Positions 60,662 to 64,000 of a stretch of DNA of 64,000 nucleotides are shown in pieces. The notes beneath the pieces were generated by a model. It was not told the origin of the DNA. It saw only the letters and a list, made by a program, of their open reading frames with translations, and did not search any database. Each line of letters opens with the position of its first letter. The first letter of the stretch is position 1. The translations under genes were made by a program, and so were the position numbers. Source of the DNA: Enterococcus sp. BWB1-3 (GTDB lineage Bacteria; Bacillota; Bacilli; Lactobacillales; Enterococcaceae); NCBI RefSeq assembly GCF_016745275.1, contig NZ_JADOEP010000007.1:54422-118421 (forward strand), in the 5' to 3' direction.

Positions 60662-60774
60662 TTGACTTTAATTCTTTCTCTCCTGTAAAAATAAATAGAG
60701 AACAGGGCTAAAATGGAGAGATCGACAGAATTTCCCCAAAAAAACCTTGTGTGCCAAGGGCAAAAATAGGAAGG
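60662..60774 (+). promoter_or_regulatory. leader and promoter of CRISPR array 3
   Basis: TTGACT at 60662, an 18-base spacer, TAAAAA at 60686; GATCGACAGAA at 60720 (55 bases before the first repeat); hairpin CCTTGTGTGCCAAGG at 60745 (30 bases before it). The leader is intact though the array is degenerate. Confidence 0.7.
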
Positions 60775-60934
60775 GGTTAATCTAAACAAAGGTGTAATGT
60801 AAATGTAAATTGGCTTAGGGGTATTTTAAAATATCATGAGTTTAATCTAAACAATAGTGTAATGTAATCAAAATAAATATCGTCTAATTTGGCTAACTGC
60901 GTAGCTTTAATCTAAGTAACGGTGTAATAAAAAT
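60775..60934 (+). CRISPR. CRISPR array 3, degenerate, three repeats and two spacers
   Basis: Repeat-like units begin at 60775, 60840 and 60904, a 65-base period. They keep TTAATCTAA and GTGTAAT but differ from the arrays 1-2 repeat and from each other in the centre (AAACAAAGG, AAACAATAG, AAGTAACGG). The two spacers are about 34-35 bases. It may be a dead array or a diverged, special-purpose one. Confidence 0.8.
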
Positions 60935-60937
60935 TTT

Positions 60938-61155
60938 ATGAATTTTCAAATAGAAAGCACCTGTGACAACCTATTGTATCCAGTGAAAAAGAGGTATTTA
61001 AAAGGCTATTATGTAGAATTATCAATTATTAGTAATGAGGAACAGCAATTAGAAAAGAGTTTATCTCGGATGAAGGGATGAAAGAAGTGATGGAAGCGGT
61101 GCAACAAAAAAGATCAGCAAGCTTGGGAGAGTGGTTAAAGTTATTAACGGGGTAA
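60938..61155 (+). pseudogene. unrecognised small coding remnant
   Basis: A 47-codon frame opens at ATG 60938 and stops at 61081; a second frame open from 61039 to the TAA at 61153-61155 continues with EFISDEGMKEVMEAVQQKRS and ends LGEWLKLLTG. Together they look like one frameshifted small gene. No ribosome binding site is visible and I do not recognise a family. Confidence 0.3.
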
Positions 61156-61371
61156 GCAAGGCTGGTCTTTTATGCAATTAGAATAATAGCTTTAGGAAGC
61201 GAAAAAATAAAGATTCTAACAACAATCTATTTCAAGAGATAGTGAATAAATTGTGTGTTAATCTATAAAAATATTTATTAAGTTAGGTCTGTTTGTTATA
61301 ATTAGGTTACTGCTAAATCCTAGTAGTATTTTGTTACCTCAACTGAAAATTTCGGCTTTTTAATTGAGTTT

Positions 61372-61413
61372 CCCGGCATCTTTTTAAGTAGCTATCTTAT
61401 TTAAGATGCCGGG
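61372..61413. terminator. hairpin after the small hydrophobic peptide gene
   Basis: CCCGGCATCTT (61372-61382) pairs perfectly with AAGATGCCGGG (61403-61413). Read on the minus strand it lies 11 bases after the peptide stop codon; the T-tail is weak. Confidence 0.65.
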
Positions 61414-61424
61414 TAGGTTAATAG

Positions 61425-61490
61425 TTAAATGCCAACAATAACTACTAAAACAGAAATAATTGTTGTTGCTGTGCTAATTATTTGTATCAT
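61425..61490 (-). CDS. 21-residue hydrophobic peptide, SHP-like candidate
   Basis: A tiny gene: ATG at 61490, 21 codons, stop at 61425. A very strong GAGGAGG site lies eight to nine bases before the start. The product begins MIQIISTATT and ends ISVLVVIVGI, with no charged residue. It is transcribed divergently from an Rgg-type regulator 216 bases away. The Ile/Val-rich, Gly-containing C-terminus resembles the mature pheromones of streptococcal SHP peptides (for example those ending IIIVGG). It lacks the usual N-terminal Lys residues. A type I toxin-like membrane peptide is the main alternative. Confidence 0.6.
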   Translation of the reverse strand: MIQIISTATTIISVLVVIVGI

Positions 61491-61524
61491 TTGTTTTTCC
61501 TCCTCATATGCATTATTCTAATTT

Positions 61525-61549
61525 TAAAGAAAAATTATGTTTTTCTTTA
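61525..61549. promoter_or_regulatory. inverted repeat upstream of the peptide gene
   Basis: TAAAGAAAAA and TTTTTCTTTA form a perfect 10-5-10 palindrome. On the minus strand it lies just upstream of a TAGAAT -10 (61515-61520) that has no good -35, where an activator would bind. Regulator binding is inferred. Confidence 0.5.
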
Positions 61550-61621
61550 GGTAAATAGTAACAAACTTTAAAAAGAGAATAAAGTACATGATTGATATAT
61601 TGAGAAAATGACATCAATTAT

Positions 61622-61650
61622 TTTACTTTTTGTGATTTTTAAGATATAAT
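61622..61650 (+). promoter_or_regulatory. promoter of the Rgg-type gene
   Basis: TTTACT (61622-61627), a 17-base spacer and TATAAT (61645-61650). Confidence 0.65.
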
Positions 61651-61668
61651 TGGACTGTAATTGCTTTT

Positions 61669-61689
61669 TTCATGAAATTATTTCATGAA
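61669..61689. promoter_or_regulatory. inverted repeat in the Rgg-type gene leader
   Basis: TTCATGAAA, three bases, TTTCATGAA: a perfect 9-3-9 palindrome downstream of the predicted transcription start and 17 bases before the ATG. It is a good candidate for an autoregulatory operator. Confidence 0.55.
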
Positions 61690-61706
61690 TTGATTGGAGA
61701 GTACGA

Positions 61707-62618
61707 ATGAATGTAGCAGAAGCACTAAAATTTATTAGAACAAAACGAAAACTAACTCAAAAACAAATGAAAACTAAGTATATTGATCCTTCTGCTTATT
61801 CTAGAATAGAGGGAAACAAGCGATCAGTTAGAATGAATGACTTACAGGATTTGCTAAAAATAATGAGCATCAATACAAGTGAATTTTTTTCGATAGTGAA
61901 TTTAGACAATGATTTACAAGGTATGAAAGATCTATACTATTATTGTGCATACAATTTAGATGATAAAACAAGTAAGAGGAGGCTAGTTAATGAATATGAA
62001 AAATTAGTTGAGAAGAATTGTAAAAGTTTAAAAGATTTTGCTCAGTACATAGGAATAAAAAGTTACTTTTCTCAATTCTGGAAGGAGATTGAAAGTATAA
62101 ATGACTTTGATGTAACAGAAGTGTATAAGATATTATGTGAAAAAGAGTATTTTTTTCAAGCTGATTATATTTTATTGACTAATATCATTCCTTATTTTAC
62201 AAAAGAACAAGGAGCAATGATTCTTTCAAATGCATTTCCTGTAAAAGATATAGAATTAAGAGATTACGAGACAAAAAAATTTGCATCACGAGTTTTATTG
62301 AATTGGATAACTACCAGATTATATGAGAATGATTTTGATACTGCTAAGATATTTATTAAAATCGCTAAAAATCAAACCGAATTTAACTATGATTATAGTT
62401 ATAAATTAAATGTACAATATTTATCAGATTTATTGAATTTGCTTTTAACTGGTGAGCCAGATTATTATGATAGTATACTTAGTTTTATAAGTATACTTGA
62501 AAATGTAGGAGATATTGTACAAGCAAAAGCTGTTAGAGAAGAAGTTAAATTGTTGACCCATAACAGGTTAATTGGTGAAGTGATTACTACTAGAAATCCA
62601 GCATATGTTCATAGATAA
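61707..62618 (+). CDS. Rgg/MutR-family transcriptional regulator
   Basis: A 303-residue protein: N-terminal XRE-type helix-turn-helix (about 1-65; ALKFIRTKRKLTQKQM, then DPSAYSRIEGNKRSV) and a long all-helical C-terminal half of TPR-like repeats, the layout of Rgg and related RRNPP peptide-sensing regulators. The DNA-binding start is typical, and the length is close to the usual 280-300. GGAGAG precedes the ATG. It is divergent from the 21-residue peptide gene, and upstream of a broken IS30 element. AT content seems higher than in the housekeeping genes. Confidence 0.82.
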   Translation: MNVAEALKFIRTKRKLTQKQMKTKYIDPSAYSRIEGNKRSVRMNDLQDLLKIMSINTSEFFSIVNLDNDLQGMKDLYYYCAYNLDDKTSKRRLVNEYEKLVEKNCKSLKDFAQYIGIKSYFSQFWKEIESINDFDVTEVYKILCEKEYFFQADYILLTNIIPYFTKEQGAMILSNAFPVKDIELRDYETKKFASRVLLNWITTRLYENDFDTAKIFIKIAKNQTEFNYDYSYKLNVQYLSDLLNLLLTGEPDYYDSILSFISILENVGDIVQAKAVREEVKLLTHNRLIGEVITTRNPAYVHR

Positions 62619-62627
62619 TTAGATCAT

Positions 62628-62648
62628 GCCAGTTGGTAAAACTGGCAA
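62628..62648 (+). terminator. small hairpin after the Rgg-type gene
   Basis: GCCAGTT and AACTGGC pair around a five-base loop ten bases after the stop; there is no T-run, so termination is doubtful. Confidence 0.4.
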
Positions 62649-62847
62649 AGAAAGTTGATATATTCAAGCAACACCGGTCATAGCTTTTTATGTATGACCT
62701 GTCATCAGGAAAATCTATATTGTGGTGATCAGTTGAAACTAAACATGAAAAGAAGCAGAGATGAGATTAGAATAAATGTTAGAGCGACAACTTACTGTGA
62801 ATGTGTATTGTCGGCATTGTAAGAATTATTTAAAATCGCCGATAGTA
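62649..62847. other. non-coding stretch before the IS element
   Basis: Contains a seven-base stem (GGTCATA/TATGACC near 62677) and no ORF that I can support. Confidence 0.4.
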
Positions 62848-63887
62848 AAATTAAGCTAGACAACTAAATAAGTCATTTGTGCTACACTCAAAATAGTTCC
62901 GTCCAAAGAATTATAAGGAGTGAAGACAAATGACCTATACTCATCTTACACCAAATGAACTCGTGATGTATAGAAGCTTATTTCAATACCCAGCAACCTG
63001 TTGCACAAGTTGCTAAACGCTTAGGACGTGCTCGTCAAACCATCTATAACGTGTATCATTTTCTAGCAACTGGACATACTGCGCTCGAATACTACCAACA
63101 ATACAAGGCGCACAAATCCCGTTGTGGTCGTCGGTCCATTGTTTTACCTGATGAACAAAAAGACTATATTCAGACGAAAGTAACTCAAGGGTGAACGCCA
63201 GATGTTCTGATTGGTCGTGGTGAGTTTCCGATTGACTGCTCGATTCGAACCCTCTATCGGATGTTTAGAAAAGGCCTCTTTGATTGTTCCTTCCTACCGT
63301 TGAAAGGAAAACGAAAGCCTAATGGTCAGAAGGAAAAACGTGGAAAACAAGCCTTTAGACGGACGATTGACGAAAGAGAACAGGAATATCCTCATTTTTG
63401 TGAAGAATTTGGCCATTTAGAAGGCGATACGATTGTGGGTGCTCATCATAAAAGTGCTGTCATTACGCTAGTTGAACGCCAATCAAAAGCCATCGTCACA
63501 CTCAAACCTAATGGACATAAAGCCAAAGATATCGAAACAACTTTGAACGAATGGTTTAGCACATTTCCTAAAAATCTCTTCAAATCAATTACGTTTGATT
63601 GTGGAAAAGAGTTTTCGAATTGGAAGAGTATTTCTAATAAGCAAGACATCAATATCTATTTTGCGGATCCAGGAACTCCTCTCAACGCGGCCTGAATGAG
63701 CACTCAAATGGGCTGCTTCGAAAGGATGGACTTCCTAAGCAAATGGATTTCAATGAAGTTGATGAGGCATTTGTCCAATCGGTTGCCTCAAAAAGGAACC
63801 ATATTCCAAGGAAATCACTGAACTATCGAACCCCCATGGAAGTATTTTTGAGTTATATGGATGATGAGATGGTGTCTAGCTTAATTT
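62848..63887 (+). mobile_element. IS30-family insertion sequence, complete ends
   Basis: A 1040-bp element bounded by perfect 15-bp terminal inverted repeats AAATTAAGCTAGACA (62848-62862) and its complement at 63873-63887. Its only gene is a broken IS30-type transposase. I see no clear target duplication. It separates the Rgg-type gene from whatever lies to the right. Confidence 0.88.
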
Positions 63888-63889
63888 GA
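62930..63889 (+). pseudogene. IS30-family transposase, broken
   Basis: Starts MTYTHLTPNELVM at 62930 after AAGGAG. A one-base insertion near 62968 shifts the frame, which then reads EAYFNTQQPVAQVAKRLGRA (HTH). A TGA at 63192-63194 replaces a probable Trp codon. From there the DDE catalytic domain runs (EGDTIVGAHHKSAV, SITFDCGKEFSNW) to a one-base deletion near 63682, after which it continues LNEHSNGLLRKDGLPK to a TGA at 63887-63889. Three lesions make it inactive unless helped in trans. Confidence 0.92.
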
Positions 63890-63931
63890 CAAATGAAATT
63901 ATGATAAGAAAAATTGAAAGTGGAGAAATAA

Positions 63932-64000
63932 ATGAATGTCTATGAGATAGCTTCTGTAAGAATGAATAATTTTGCTGAGGATGCGGGGGAAAATTGGTAA
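63932..64000 (+). CDS. possible 22-residue peptide at the window edge
   Basis: ATG at 63932 with TGGAGA about seven bases upstream, 22 codons, TAA as the last three bases of the window. The product starts MNVYEIASVRMNNF and ends AGENW. It is soluble, acidic at the C-terminus, and has no recognised family. Position after an Rgg-type locus makes a small regulated peptide possible; chance is equally possible. Confidence 0.3.
   Translation: MNVYEIASVRMNNFAEDAGENW

Overview
The window looks like a chromosomal segment of a low-GC Firmicute of the Lactobacillales, most likely Enterococcus or a close relative in the Enterococcaceae. The reasons are the gene blocks recX-mutY, DUF1827-clpE, ptsHI, fruR-fruK-fruA and pcrA-ligA-gatCAB-dagK-RlmD-type methyltransferase, together with Mga-like and Rgg-like regulators, a CtsR site before clpE and a CstR-type persulfide operon. 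The assignment rests on remembered synteny and protein character, not on a search.

Layout. 1-14,300: 54-bp tandem repeats, a Fur-boxed IsdG-like heme-degrading enzyme, a GlsB-type membrane protein, kptA, an RlmD-type rRNA methyltransferase, recX, mutY, a decayed stretch, a DUF402 phosphatase, a GNAT enzyme, an AI-2E family protein, three more blocks of tandem repeats around a CNNM/CorC-type membrane protein, and an Mga-like regulator. 14,300-41,600 is mostly housekeeping: prfC, clpE, ptsH-ptsI, trigger factor, the fructose PTS operon, pcrA, ligA, gatCAB, a diacylglycerol kinase with a C-terminal EF-hand-like loop, CRISPR array 1, and a second RlmD-type methyltransferase lacking the Fe-S cysteines. 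41,900-53,400 is a redox module: a trimeric bifurcating-type [FeFe] hydrogenase (hydCBA), an ECF-type membrane protein, a flavodoxin, NfnA-NfnB, and pyruvate:ferredoxin (flavodoxin) oxidoreductase. 53,400-64,000 is accessory: CRISPR array 2, a YehR-like lipoprotein, a NADAR pseudogene, a HAD phosphatase, an EEP-family hydrolase, a four-gene CstR operon for reactive sulfur, degenerate CRISPR array 3, an Rgg-type regulator divergent from a 21-residue hydrophobic peptide gene, and a broken IS30 element.

How the parts fit. PFOR would oxidise pyruvate and reduce flavodoxin or ferredoxin. HydABC could combine that reductant with NADH to make H2, and NfnAB could move electrons between NADH, NADPH and ferredoxin. 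The hydrogenase maturases (HydE, HydF, HydG) and a free ferredoxin are not in the window. The three CRISPR arrays share one repeat and one leader at fixed spacing, but no cas gene is present, so they would need Cas proteins encoded elsewhere.

Most worth a second look: the Rgg plus short hydrophobic peptide pair near the right end (resembles Rgg-SHP quorum sensing), the shared leader of the three cas-less arrays, the hydrogenase-PFOR-Nfn module, and the tandem repeat families, one of which multiplies the leader of the gene it precedes.
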